This document shows, piece by piece, positions 12,295-23,653 of a DNA stretch of 64,000 bases. The first letter of the stretch is position 1. Each line of letters starts with the position of its first letter. The notes under the pieces are model-generated. The model was given only the letters and a program-made list of their open reading frames with translations, did not search any database and had not been told where the DNA came from. This DNA is from Skeletonema tropicum (taxonomy: Eukaryota; Bacillariophyta; Thalassiosirophyceae; Thalassiosirales; Thalassiosiraceae). The translations under genes and the position numbers were made by a program. The stretch spans positions 744,001 through 808,000 of the forward strand of contig CM074148.1 of NCBI GenBank assembly GCA_037178625.1, in the 5' to 3' direction.

Positions 12295-14501
12295 ATGAAT
12301 ACGAGTGATGCTTCTGAGCAATCTGAATCTGGATGCCCCCCTCCCCCTCCCGCCAGCAATAATGGGAGTGTACATGAAGACGTCGAGGTTGTATCTGGTG
12401 CTGGTGACAATATCATTGGTTATATCAACAGCATGCTCTTTACCAGTGTAGGTGTAGATCCCGAGACAGGCCTACAGAGCGATGATGGCTCAGATGATGA
12501 AACTGCAGTAGCAGAAAATCCTCGTCATGGGCTTTGGAACTGGAATGCAATGTCAAAGTGTGTCAGTGCTGCTGTAGTGTTGGCATTGGTTGTCACTGGA
12601 ACAGGAATTGGCATCCGGGAGAGTGAGAATCAAAAGATCAAGGCAAACCAAGCTGCTGCTATCACGAGCAAGGCCTCCAAAGCCAACGCGCGAAAGTCGA
12701 AATCGTCGAAAGATCATATCTTGTGGGCAGGCAGTGGAGGAGGGTGGGGAGCCATGGTAGCACAATCGGCATATGCTCAAGTCTTTTCCAACCTTGGTAT
12801 TCTCGGAGGACATGATGACACGAAGCCTAAAATCAAGGTGATTGATGTGACCTCCGGATCAAGCTGGTTCACTTCCCAATTCGCATTCAGTCAAAATTAC
12901 TTCGACGCAGTTGTCAATGGAGACGCCACCTCACTTGGTCAATTTACCGAAGCATGGATGAATGCCTATGCTACTACTCAATCCAATATTCCGCCCACCT
13001 GTGGTCCACTTCAAGACTTATGTGACATGGGTGCCTCCGCCGGTGCACTCTCTGGAATCGTATCCCTCATCCCATTGGCGCTCTACTACAATCAATCATG
13101 GTCTGAAATTGTCTACGCCATGTACGAGGCGGCTTCCACCTTGGCTTACGACGATCCGAATATGTTATCGGTCAAGGCTTCTTCTTCAGAAAAGCTGGCT
13201 GACTTGAGAGGAGTAGATGTTTGCTTTCACTTGTCGCTTTTGCCCAATGCACGTGCACGTGATGCTGATACGATCACTTATCTTGCCAAGGATCACCACA
13301 ATGTGTCTTCTTCCTACACTGTGCCTCTTCCTTATGACTACTGTATTGGCGACACCGATGAGGAATGGCTACCTAGCACCTTCCCTGGTGGAAATGTCTA
13401 CAACATCAACAAAGATGCCTCCTTCGCCAACTCCAATGTTGTCAAGGGCTTCCCGATGTTGCCACCCCAGGAATCAGACGGATTGTATGTCACTCCAGAA
13501 CACGACGAGGGTTCCGATGAATCAATTGTTAGTCTGTCACCGAAAAAAATGTCTGCACCATTTGGAAATGATCCTACCGCCCTACAGCTTAGTGTCGCCG
13601 CATCTGCCTCTTTGGGGTACATATCCGCAGACGCACCATCATTCTTCGCTCAATACTTTTCCATCCAATATTTTGGAATTGATAATTCGCCTGATCTAAC
13701 ACCAGAACAAAAGACGGTGTTCAAGACTGGTCTCAACCAGTTCCAAGAGTTTCTATGGTCAACTGGATTTTTGGCCAACGCAGCTACTAATAGTGGATGG
13801 ACCGAACCTAATCCTAATACCATGCCCCCAGCGACTGAATCGGACTATTGGTTCACCGATGGTGGACATACGGATATTCTAGCCGCCGCACAAGCAATTG
13901 CACGTTACCAGCATCGATATGGTACATCCAATCCTATCAAACTCATCATCTCCAATCAGAATTCTGTCTCCGACACCCGAAACTATGAACACATTCTTGA
14001 ATACTTTAGCTACAGTGAGAATGAAGGGAAAGAACCAGGAGACTTTGTTTGGCCAATGGGTGCGCTCCCTCGGGTGAGTAAGCAGATTTTTGGAGAGGCT
14101 CTTTCTGCCGAGGATCTAGATGGATTGTTTGAGCCTGTAATTGGGACCGACTTAACCATGGCTGTCTTGCCCGTGGCTACTACTCTTGACAATGGTGAGG
14201 GTCTTGTGCTTGTGTGCTTGCTCTTACTTCTTTTTGCTATATATATTTATTGAAATGGTTGAACTAATCATTGTTCCTTCTACACATACACATACGCTAA
14301 ACAGAACCATACGGAGTAAAGGCAGGACAGCAAGTGTCCATCGCCGTGATCAACTTAAACTCCAACATTCCATCCTTTGTACTTGGCGCGGCAATTCAAG
14401 TGTTCACGCCTGGTCTCGTCGCCTTGGCTGAAGGTATTGCATCAAGTACAGATCTTTCGGATAAGGTTGCCGCCTTTGTTGGTATTGATACAACCCCCTA
14501 G
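12295..14501 (+). CDS. cPLA2/patatin-fold lipase-like membrane protein (two exons)
   Basis: Probable serine acyl-hydrolase of the cytosolic PLA2 / lysophospholipase B / patatin fold, which cleaves acyl chains from phospholipids with a Ser-Asp dyad. Exon 1 is 12295-14194, a GT-AG intron is 14195-14304, and exon 2 is 14305-14501, giving 698 residues. An acidic Pro-containing N-terminus (1-85) precedes one hydrophobic segment (about 90-107), so it is probably a single-pass membrane protein. The glycine-rich oxyanion loop is SGGG at 147-150. The nucleophile motif TSGSSW places Ser at 187, close to the cPLA2 'LSGSTW' motif. The partner Asp is D522 in FTDGGH. Loop, Ser and DGG come in the family order. 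It faces the phosphodiesterase gene tail to tail. The ATG is set by the strong leader duplicated upstream. Substrate is unknown. Confidence 0.75.
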
Positions 14502-14761
14502 AGAGTACAAGTCCTGCTCGTAGAAAGTCGTGGGAGTTGAAAAGTGCTTTTGATCGTTCTCCTCATTCTGCCTCTAATTATTATTTAGAGCTGCTGAATT
14601 TGAATCGTATTTGTGTTTTGAGTCGGAGGATACATAAAATTAGACTGTACATTGACTCACAGCTGTGAACATGGCCGCTATATATATATATACATTGCGT
14701 AGATACTTTTTAGACGAAGTAGTAATCGTCAACATCTTGGCTTGCATCATCTCTATACATC

Positions 14762-15859
14762 TCAATACTTGGACGTCTTCTCCTCCACCAAAGTAAACCG
14801 TCCAATCTCTCTCCACTGCTTCACCCCCTCCAAACAACTTGGATAGGTCCATACCACTGCGATTTCTGTGCATGTAAAGTTTGGTGGACATTCCAACACA
14901 AAGCTCTCCTTTCCACTGCTGCTACCGTTGGCACTACTATTGCTAGATGATGTGCTACCGTTTACCGATCGTGGTGAGTCATTATTTCGCAATGATGAAA
15001 TCAATTCCGCATCATTTCCATACACAAATGAATAATGCGGTTCACATACCGGTGCCTTAAAGTGTCGTTCCAACGTCTGCATTGCTACCGACTGCTGTTC
15101 CTCAATCTCATTTCTGCCTCTAGTGGTGGAGTTACTACACGAAGATCGGTCTGTATAGAGTATTCGTTCGACTAGTTCCATAGCCTTGAGGAAGGTGTTG
15201 GATCGTTCCATTATGGATATGCATGATTGATTCCATTGCACTTCTCCTTCTTCATTATCGTCGTTGTTGTTGCTTTTATTCCAATCATCACCACTGATAA
15301 TGGTGCTAGTAACGCTAGTGGGACTTCGAGTGATGAGGTCATTAGTGACAGATTCAGCCTCCATCCGCCGCTGCTGTCGTCTTGCAGCAAAGACTCCCCG
15401 TTCTTTCACAAAGGTACACTCAACACCACCAAAGTTATGAAATGCACGAGCCAATCGTTTCAAGAGACTTTTGGCGGCTACTTCGTCCATCGTGTCTTCC
15501 TCTTCTTTTTCTTCCTTCTTCTCTTCCTCGATACAGGATGATGATGACTGCAGCGATGGCATGACATCGTCTTGCACAGAACAACATTCCGAAAGTGGAA
15601 TTCCTCCCACCAAAGTGACATGCGGAACAAACGTCGGTAGTTCTCTATGATTCTTATTATTATTGTCGAGGTCTTGCTGAAACGTGATCAATTGATGCTG
15701 AGTGTGTGTCAAAGATGATAACACAGGTTCTGGGGGGATGAGCCAGAGGGATATCCGTTTGTGGGTGGAGAGTACCTTCATGGAGGAGCAGGAGGATGGG
15801 AGTGAGTGAGGTTGTTGTTGATTGGTGGTTAGTGGTGATGTGCTTCTTTGTGGAGGCAT
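14762..15859 (-). CDS. 2H-phosphoesterase, cyclic phosphodiesterase-like
   Basis: A 365-residue protein with the two-His signature of the 2H phosphoesterase superfamily. The first motif is PHVTLVGG (H80, T82) and the second is EPHYSFVYG (H275, S277). In plant and fungal cyclic phosphodiesterases these His residues open cyclic nucleotide phosphates such as ADP-ribose 1'',2''-cyclic phosphate from tRNA splicing. The C-terminal strand with 'TCTEIAVVWT' and 'WREIGRFTLV' also fits the fold. Family members are usually near 180-200 residues; here an acidic/Ser-rich insertion (about 100-215) and a Ser-rich loop (about 295-315) make it longer. Met27 is an alternative start closer to the family N-terminus. 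Its 3' end was copied into each array unit. Confidence 0.75.
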   Translation of the reverse strand: MPPQRSTSPLTTNQQQPHSLPSSCSSMKVLSTHKRISLWLIPPEPVLSSLTHTQHQLITFQQDLDNNNKNHRELPTFVPHVTLVGGIPLSECCSVQDDVMPSLQSSSSCIEEEKKEEKEEEDTMDEVAAKSLLKRLARAFHNFGGVECTFVKERGVFAARRQQRRMEAESVTNDLITRSPTSVTSTIISGDDWNKSNNNDDNEEGEVQWNQSCISIMERSNTFLKAMELVERILYTDRSSCSNSTTRGRNEIEEQQSVAMQTLERHFKAPVCEPHYSFVYGNDAELISSLRNNDSPRSVNGSTSSSNSSANGSSSGKESFVLECPPNFTCTEIAVVWTYPSCLEGVKQWREIGRFTLVEEKTSKY

Positions 15860-15952
15860 GATAGCAGCGTTTATGTTGTTGATTACTTAGTATTTCGTTG
15901 CTATTGATGATTACTCTATGAGTTGTAGTTATGACAGAAAGGAGAAAGGCTG

Positions 15953-16144
15953 TCAATAATGATTGTTCTCTGCTGAATCTGTTGCATCTCGAATGACTGG
16001 TTCGAGTGTGAATTCGTTTGAGAGCTCTTCCGCCAATTTTTCTACTCCGTTTGTGATTAGCAACGTAGGAACAAATACGGTATTTTTCGCGGTCTCCTCT
16101 CCGTCCCTCGGAGAAGGCTGAGGAATGAGGAATCCCTTTCCCAT
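15953..16144 (-). CDS. Small hypothetical protein or upstream exon, uncertain
   Basis: A 63-codon frame with an amino-acid mix typical of coding sequence (segment 'NTVFVPTLLITNGVEKLAEE') just upstream of the phosphodiesterase gene on the same strand. It could be an isolated small gene, a 5' exon, or chance. No family recognised. Confidence 0.25.
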   Translation of the reverse strand: MGKGFLIPQPSPRDGEETAKNTVFVPTLLITNGVEKLAEELSNEFTLEPVIRDATDSAENNHY

Positions 16145-16334
16145 TTCCGTTCAAATGGACGATGCAGCCACTCTAAAAAGCAACCAAATGAGAGCTCTAA
16201 TGAGTACCTCCTCTACGCAAAGAGAAAGACGCAGCTTCTATCATAGCATACACCTTAAGATAATAACTCTTATCTCAATAGAATTAGAATAGTCTGTGTT
16301 GATCTTCCACACAAGTCGGAACAAACACATAATC

Positions 16335-17000
16335 ATGAGCGCCCAACCACCAAAGAATTCCTTCGTTCCACCAATCATCACAACCACCAGTGCCAAATCC
16401 AAATCAAACATAAGTGATGATAGCCGTGACTTTGTCGAGTTTACCGCATCCATTGATGATATTCTCCAAGGTCATACTACTAAGCAGCATACAACAACAA
16501 CAACCACTGCATATGCAGTCGATGATTCCATCACGGAAGATACATTATCTATAGATTACGATACAGAACTTGAATACTCCATTGGCGACGATAATGACGA
16601 TATTGATGCATCATCCTCATCCTCTTCCTCCTCTCCAAATAATGAAGACGAAGAAGATAGTACACGACGTCTCCTAAAACAAGCACATCAACGTCTCGAA
16701 CATCAATCCATCTACGAGGAAGTGAAACTCCTACGAACACAACTCTGTCAAAAACTCGAACTTGTCAACAAATGCAATGATTTAGAACAACAACTATCCA
16801 AGGCGAACCAAACGATAGAAACGCTCAAAAGGAACGAAACGAGGTACAAGGAAGAATTGGCCAAGTGTGAAATGGAATTTATGAACAAGTTGAATGATAT
16901 GTGTGGAATGATGGAGGTGGAGATTTTAAAGAGGGATGAAATGATTGTGGAGTTGCAGAATAGGTTGAATGAGAAGGAGATGATTAAGTTGGTGGTTTGA
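16335..17000 (+). CDS. Acidic, Ser-rich coiled-coil protein, unknown function
   Basis: A 221-residue frame starting at the ATG at 16335 (MSAQPPK); a Met 13 codons upstream is also in frame but less likely. The N-terminal half is Thr/Asp/Ser-rich with a poly-Ser run beside an acidic patch. The C-terminal half (about 120-215) is a strong coiled-coil candidate, with heptad-like Leu/Glu/Lys spacing ('LVNKCNDLEQQLSKANQTIE'). It is probably a structural or scaffolding protein, with no catalytic motif. It is divergent from the minus-strand genes to its left. No family is recognised. Confidence 0.6.
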   Translation: MSAQPPKNSFVPPIITTTSAKSKSNISDDSRDFVEFTASIDDILQGHTTKQHTTTTTTAYAVDDSITEDTLSIDYDTELEYSIGDDNDDIDASSSSSSSSPNNEDEEDSTRRLLKQAHQRLEHQSIYEEVKLLRTQLCQKLELVNKCNDLEQQLSKANQTIETLKRNETRYKEELAKCEMEFMNKLNDMCGMMEVEILKRDEMIVELQNRLNEKEMIKLVV

Positions 17001-17859
17001 GGGCAGTTTTGAATAAGGGTTATTTATGCTGCTGGGGAAGAAAGAGAATGATGCTGAAGGAGATGGTGCTGAAGGAGATGTTGCTTATTATATAATTGAC
17101 CAATAGTGACTATAAGATTAACGAAACTATTACATATTCGATTATGTAAGATATTGTATGCTGGCAGCGGCTGTGTTGTGATGAACAGATGTTACTATAC
17201 TTTATGTCGTCATTCGTCAACTCTTCTAATTCAGTGAGTCCACCGTAATTGCCCGCGGGTGGTTCGCTCATCGGGGCGGGCAACTACGGTGGACAGGCAA
17301 CTACGGAATACGTTATCTGTTAGTGTCTGGACTTCCTGTGTCCGGATTTTCCAGCGGGCAACTACTGTGGACGGGCAAGAACCAAGGCGGGCAAGACCGA
17401 CCACTGCTCTCCGAACACTTTTCGAGAAAAGGAGTCGCCAAAAGACATAGCTATGACTTTTACAGGTACTCCAGCAGCAGTTTCGGTCACTTTATTTATG
17501 CCCTTCGCCCCCCTTCGCTTCTCCTCACTCTTTCCGTAGACGTGTTACATAACGGTGTTGGTGGGTGTTGATTGTGAAACGACATCGTTTATTTCAGTAC
17601 ATACCCATGTCAGAACTGAATGCAGGCCACTTCTCCGGAAAACTCTTCGAGAAAATGAGTTGCCAAAAGACATACTCCTAGCATAAATTGACTATGACTC
17701 CAGCGTGAGGTCACTTGCTCTATGCCTTCTCTTCTTCTCATGAGCGCTTCTCTGTACCCTATATACCGTAGACACAGTACTTATAGCTTGCTGTACACCC
17801 ATAATTCACCGACCTCAGCAGACGAAAGCTTCACAAAACGCTCAATCGATCTATAAAAG
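17001..17859. other. Upstream region of the MKLFKS gene with hairpin and direct repeats
   Basis: Contains an imperfect 19-bp inverted repeat (17238-17256 with 17276-17294, one mismatch), a third copy of the same arm at 17354-17372, and an approximate direct repeat of about 70 bp (17405-17480 with 17632-17705, around 'gccaaaagacata'). A TATA-like 'ctatata' at 17759 lies about 100 bp before the next gene's ATG. No gene seen. Confidence 0.5.
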
Positions 17860-18231
17860 ATGAAGTTATTCAAGTCTCACAGAACACCAGTGCCAGTGAA
17901 AGGCGAGGACAAGGGGGTAGATAAAACGAATGACAAGGACAACAGCACGGAATCGGAACAATCCATCCTCCGCCGTAAAAGCAGCGGCGGTGTCGAAGCG
18001 ACTAGACATGAGACGAACGAACAGCATCCTCATAGTGACAAACAAAACAGAAGAAATTCGGCGTCGTCAAGTGGTAAACAAAGCAGAAGAAACTCGGCTT
18101 CGACGATGACATCAGTGGATTATGATAAGAAATCCTCATTAATGGTGGACCCTTTGACTGGGGTGTATTTAGATGAAGACGACTTGATCGGCGACGATGA
18201 AAAGAAGAGGAATGACGAGAGGAAGATTTAG
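17860..18231 (+). CDS. Small MKLFKS-family protein with acidic TG-LD motif (paralogue A)
   Basis: A 123-residue hydrophilic protein of unknown function. It starts MKLFKS, is rich in Lys/Asp/Ser/Asn, carries three basic-Ser sites (LRRKSS and two RRNSAS) that look like basophilic kinase targets, and ends in the acidic block SLMVDPLTGVYLDEDD. The same start and the same C-terminal block appear in the 80-residue protein at 20417. A related block (MTEVDMLTGLILDDDE) lies in the giant protein downstream. It is probably intrinsically disordered. No signal peptide or membrane segment. The motif suggests a shared binding partner, which is inference. Confidence 0.6.
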   Translation: MKLFKSHRTPVPVKGEDKGVDKTNDKDNSTESEQSILRRKSSGGVEATRHETNEQHPHSDKQNRRNSASSSGKQSRRNSASTMTSVDYDKKSSLMVDPLTGVYLDEDDLIGDDEKKRNDERKI

Positions 18232-20416
18232 GGTGTGTTGATGCGAGATCATATGAAGAAGAGCCTGAATGAGAAGGATTCATCAAAAGAAGTGAATTGA
18301 ATTGACAGAGCCAAGGTCGAGAAAGGGTGATGCTGATGTGCAGGTACAGGCTGCAGGAAGGGGGAGGACGAAGTCGAAGTCGAAGTCGAAGTGCCGCTGC
18401 CGCCGCCGCCGCTGCTGCTGATTAGACTGAGGTCGAATCATAAGTGTAAATGTTTGTTTTTCTGAATAATATCAAGCATTTGCCACTTGTCACGGCATTG
18501 CCATTGATTGGCCGGATACAGTAGTATGGTGTTCTGTGTACTCCTCTCTACATAATAAGAAGTATCGTAAGTATATAGGAGAAGCAGGATGTCTGCATTC
18601 TCAATGGTAAGAAACTGTCAAAGAAAGAATTATCAACTTTCTCCTTCAATAGAAAATGCAGCAGCCATTGACGCCACACACGCAGCGCGCGCGCAGTTTG
18701 TGCCGGATGGCCAGGTAAAGAGAGTGTAAAGATGCATTTTCCTCAGCTGCCAACGCACTCTCGACATGACGCCAACTTCGCTACAAGCAAGATTGATGTT
18801 CGTTAGTTGTTTACTTCGCGACACAAAGCGCATATAGCTGTCTCATCTCCTCGACTCCGTCAAATTGATTCCTACGTATATGTCATAGAAGATAGATAAC
18901 GGCACTCCCTTTCCGCCGAAATTAGAAAAATAAAATATTTCACAAAAAATCCCGCCTCTTTTGCTCCATGCACGATTTCGCAGCAAAAACATCATCACAC
19001 ATCATGAGGAAGTGAACCAAAACACCATGTTGATGGCATAGCGGTAAAAATCGTATCTCCTGAAGTACACAGATTTGCATTTCGTGCTATATAACTGTAT
19101 GCAGCTGAAGCTATGAGGAAACTTTCTGGCTAGGCCACGTAATGCACTTTTTGGTACCCCATCTAAGCGTCACATGAGAAAAAGTCAACCAGAAGAAGCC
19201 GAATCTCCCGATGTGTCGTCCGATACTACGCCTGTAACACCTCGGAGATCGTCCTCTCTCCGCCAATTATCACCGCTACTTCTACATATAGACATCTAGT
19301 GTCGGTGTGGTTCATTGTTAGTGACTTCATACGGCCATAGCACTCCGTCGGGCACCAACATTGCTGCTACACATCACATCATCAATTACAAACAAATGTC
19401 ACCCATTTCGTTGTTCTATTCCGACTTCTAATCATGACGAGACAACTAAACACGACAAATGAGCTCTCAATAATATGTAAGGATCGCTTTGTACCGTGAA
19501 GTTGACAATTGAGATCGATTTCACTGCCTACACCACCATCGGCGAACTCAGCCTTGGTATCACCATCGCCCAACACATGGCCATTCCTCGAACAAATTCC
19601 AATGGATTCGTTATTCAAATCAACATTACCTTCTGACAACAATGACACAACAACTATTGTATTTGATTGAAGAGATAAGGTCGTAGTTGGGTGACTTAAA
19701 GCTCGATTAGGGTGGAATAGGTGCACATTTTGTCTCCGAAGAAGGCTATTGTTACGGCGCTACATTGCTCTGAATTGATCGGAGTGGAATCTTCAACGAC
19801 TTGTTAAGGCCCTTTGGTTTCAATGAAGTAATGTTCGACGGATAGAGCTGCATATGATCACTACTGACATCATTGGAATGCACAAAGTGATTCTCTTGTA
19901 GTAGATGGATGTGCATACAGAAGTGTTTGTGTTGAATGACAAGTATCTGTGGGCCTCATAAATTATTATTACCGCATTAAAAAGATGCAAACATTCTTTT
20001 CATAACTCTACAAGCGTTATTTTAGCAGTGTTTGGTGTCGTTAGTGCCGAAATATTTGTTATAACACCATCGTTCATTGCTCATGAGAGTTGAGGATACA
20101 CATTCATGTGCACAAATTGGCTTTTATTTTACATCATTTGTAAAAATTAGTACATATAAAGTTGCTACATGCAATCATATGTGTCTATATAAACGTCTCG
20201 AGCATTGTATCTTTTATATAACGGCACCACGCTCAGTACAGTACGCTACTCAGGCGGAAATCCCATGGTGGTGATGTGCTCGATGATCGTTGGCGCCACT
20301 TTGGTACCGCTTCTTGGACGATTCCTACGTAGACAAAAAAATCCACGTCATGGAGTCAAGGAGATGAGACAGCTATAGCAATTCCATCAAGACAAAACGC
20401 AACTGATTCGAACAAC
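18232..20416. other. Intergenic, no supported gene
   Basis: Holds a short (gaagtc)n / (gccgct)n-type microsatellite at about 18368-18420 and otherwise AT-rich sequence with only short, unconvincing open frames. Nothing recognisable as an RNA gene or mobile element. Confidence 0.5.
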
Positions 20417-20659
20417 ATGAAGCTTTTCAAGTCTAGAAGCACACCCGAGAAGGGCGAGGGGGACGATAAAACGAGTAACAAGGGAGTTAGCAGCGTCGGC
20501 GGCAGTGCGGAAAAGAATGGACCAGAGACGAATGCACACAATGATAGGAGTTGTAGTCAACGCAGAAGCTCAACATCGTCGAGGAAGAATACACATTTAG
20601 CTGTTTCCTCAGTCATGGTAGATATGATGACTGGTGAACTCCTCGATGACGATGAATGA
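20417..20659 (+). CDS. Small MKLFKS-family protein with acidic TG-LD motif (paralogue B)
   Basis: An 80-residue paralogue of the gene at 17860. It shares the start (MKLFKSRSTP), a Lys/Asp/Gly-rich middle with SQRRSSTSSR, and the end SVMVDMMTGELLDDDE followed directly by the stop. Here the motif is the extreme C-terminus. It is shorter than paralogue A by one of the RRNS segments. No known domain. The pair lies 2.2 kb apart in the same orientation, upstream of the giant protein that carries the same motif, so a local duplication history is likely. Confidence 0.6.
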   Translation: MKLFKSRSTPEKGEGDDKTSNKGVSSVGGSAEKNGPETNAHNDRSCSQRRSSTSSRKNTHLAVSSVMVDMMTGELLDDDE

Positions 20660-21498
20660 GGGAGAAATATGATTAGTTTCGAAGTGAAAGGTGTCGTGAT
20701 AATAATTGATGATGTTGGTGGATCGGAATATGAGTGCAGGCGAAGGTTATGAAGAAGAGGCTGATCTTGGTGATGACTTCCCCCTTCAAATCAATGATAG
20801 TTGGTGATCAATTCTAAACTATCTGTATCTTGTAGAAGAAGGGGGGACGTGTGTAGTTGAATGATAATTAGACTATTAATATTAATGGTGTTATTAATAT
20901 TTCGTCGTATTTGAGTAAATTGATACAACTAATGACAGAGGATTTGGTACCAGGGGCATGTACCCAAGTGTAAAGTGATAAGTAACAGCGCACAAACATC
21001 TCTTCAGAGCGATTGCCGAGCGTACTTATTGTAACGAGAGAGGCTGAGGAGAGGGAGCCTTGCTCGCCTGGCTCTCGGCTCGCTCGGCTCATCATGCCGT
21101 CCATCTTGCTTGTTTTTCTTCACACATTTTCATATGTAGCGACATTCCACGAACAAAATCCAGGTAGAATCTGCTCAGCGTAGGAATTGAGTACTTCTAC
21201 TAACTTACCATGCATGTTCATGTCGCAAGCGCCGAACAAAAATGGTAATTTCGTGAGACGCGCGTTACTGCTTAATACGACTAAACATTAAAAGCCTACC
21301 TATGCTAAACTTCAACTATTAAGGCTAAAGTAGCTCGGATCATTTCCGAAGACAGTTGCAAGAAACTCGCAGACATTAAATTTTGAATGCTCCCAACCGT
21401 TGCACTAAAAAGCAGTGTACTCAATAAGAAGCCTCCCTTACCTCTTCGTGGAAGTAATCATCATACTGGTCACAATTCTCTTCTTCCCAATATTCCTC
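20660..21498. other. Intergenic, no supported gene
   Basis: No gene seen. A short AT-rich near-palindrome ('attaatattaatggtgttattaat' region) lies at about 20874-20898. Confidence 0.4.
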
Positions 21499-22434
21499 CT
21501 AGTCACTTTCATCATCTTCTTCCTGTCCTACTTCAAACGCGTGCGATGGCAATGCAAGAACAGGAAGGACATTGTTCATCATAATTTCTGCTGGTAAGAT
21601 AAGCTCGAGTGTAGCTGCAACCTCCTCATCCAATATGCGTTGATGCTCTGATTTGTAATGATTTATTTTGAGGAGAACGGATCTGATCCACCTCCGTATC
21701 GCCACAGCCTTTCCTCCCGCATCAAAATTATCTATATATTCATCCATTGGAAGAATCTGATTGATTGAATCAATTTTTTCATTGATATTGTTTCGCCAGT
21801 CCTCCAGATGTAGAGCGGCGATAGTTTCTTGTAGGTCTCCCTCAACTAGATCAACTCGATTCAAATTTTCACAAGCCTGGAATATGTTGTCATCTGTAAT
21901 CATTGCATCTTTTAATGGGATGGTGATTCGTTCCAAATAGACGCAGCGAATGAATCCTCCCCTCTCAATACGTCGCAGATTGTTGCCAAATTTCACGTCC
22001 GTCAGGACTGTACACACATAGAACGACTCATGCTCAACAAAACTTCAACGGATGGCAGGTTGATGTTTTAGTTAAGGATTCGCACGAAACAAATGCAATT
22101 TCTTCAATATTATTTCCAGCTTGCCGCATTCTCCACATCCGTCAGGTCTTCACACTCAAAGAATGCAGCCACCTCAACAATTGTAACACCGGGCATGATT
22201 ATTACTCGTCTCAAAGAACGGCATTCGCTGAATGCATATTTTTCAATCTTTTCGACTTTATCATATGACATTATTTGACTTCAACGATGTAACGATGCCC
22301 TTCGAATGCATGCGCAAGGACGACTTTGACGTCTTCATGTACGAGGACATGAGTTGCATTGTGAGGAATATATCTTCATCCTCTTCGCCCCTGTAGATGT
22401 ATCTCACGAAATTATTATCGCCCACGTCCGACAT
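21499..22434 (-). pseudogene. Degenerate BspA-type LRR gene
   Basis: Minus-strand relative of the intact gene at 46927-47817. The start (MSDVGDNNFVRYIYRG) aligns with the intact start (MADVGDNNFVRYIYRG). The last 172 codons (21499-22017) are open and keep the 'TDVKFGN', 'ITIPLKD' and 'NVLPVLALPS' blocks. Between about 22020 and 22370 the frame is lost by indels and stops. It once encoded a leucine-rich-repeat protein; the 3' part could still make a fragment, but no start context supports this. Confidence 0.75.
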
Positions 22435-23570
22435 TATGGAACAGAGTCTTGAGTTTAAAAGGCCCGTTCCATTAGATACGTCCGGAAAGAATAGCTTTTA
22501 CTTGTTACTAAGTAAAGTCTACTTATGTCACCCTTCCAACGATGTCCGTCATTCAGCTTGGTTGGTGCGCCACAATCCAATGAGAAAGTCGATACATAGG
22601 AGTAACAATGACATGATTTTTTATCGAAAGCAAGAAGCACTTCGTCAAATCAACCCCCTTCAAAAAGGGATAACCCTAACCAATGAAACGCCCATCTGTC
22701 TTTCTCCCTCCAGGTACAAAATTTGTCAGTCAAAAGTTCGTCAGTGTTCCATCATCCACCCCCTACTAAAGAGGATAACCCTAACCAAATCAACTCACAA
22801 ATCTGTCTTTTACCACAGGTACACCCCATCAAAGTTCAACGCACCATCTGTCTTTCTACAGGTACACCATTTGAACTCACACACAACTTCTATAAATCAC
22901 ACATACAACACATTCAGTCTTGTTGAAAAAAGCGAGAGGAGTTCGGCTTTCTTGTGGATGGTAAAATTCGAAATAATCGCTTGTGTTAGAGTTGTTGAGG
23001 TTGTCATGATGTGGTGGTGCTGTTGATATGAGAGTTGAATGAATGAAGTGATAGTGGTACAACAGTATAGCAACATCTCTCTGCTTATTCGTTACTTATA
23101 TAGTTGACGGGTAGAGAATTCTCATTATTGAATAATCATTGTCAATACGATTGAAACGCACGGCAAAGAGAGAACAACACGGCGGCTTTCGCTCTCTACT
23201 CACATCATCTTTGTTGGTGTGGCACTTTTTAGCGTGCCCTACATCACAACACTACCTGGAGGCCCAAACGGTTACACCACCCTATTATAACGTGTCTGCA
23301 GGGTTCTGCACTTACATAAGCATACGGCGAAGCAGGCGAAGTAACGAACCTCAATTTAGAAGGGTCTACCAATTAAAAGCGTCCGGTGTGCAATTATTCA
23401 ACTACAATTATTTTAGTGCAACTTGCGCTACTTACCACCCTACAAAACCCCTAAACCGCGCGGCTCCAACGTTACATTAGTAATCAACTGCAAAAGAAGG
23501 CAACTCCCCAATAATCATCGCTACACCCCCTCTAAGGGACAACCTTTAACAACACTCCATCAAAACTAAC
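22435..23570. other. Intergenic with imperfect short repeats
   Basis: The segment 22670-22870 repeats short phrases such as 'ataaccctaacca', 'catctgtctttct' and 'caggtacac' two or three times each. The rest (22900-23570) shows no supported gene. Confidence 0.4.
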
Positions 23571-23653
23571 AATGAACAATACAGCATCCCCACCCCTCAC
23601 CTTTGGAGCAACAGACAATGCATCCCTTTCCGGAGCCTCCTTTTTAATACTAG

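Larger units (their letters stand above)
1..14914. repeat. Tandem array of a 7.27-kb segmental duplication
   Basis: Position 1 onward is repeated almost base for base from 7266, and its first 383 bases appear a third time at 14532-14914, where the match stops inside the phosphodiesterase gene. I noticed only a handful of differences between the two full units: 2 extra bases near 8371, 1 extra base at 6237, and a few substitutions in the lipase intron. The unit joins a phosphodiesterase 3' fragment to a lipase promoter (junction 383/384 and 7648/7649). Because that junction already appears at the left edge, at least one more unit probably lies outside the window. Confidence 0.95.

Noticed and set aside
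22670..22800. Telomere-like 'aaccctaacc' strings
   Set aside because: Only two isolated copies within a longer diverged repeat; no tandem telomeric array.
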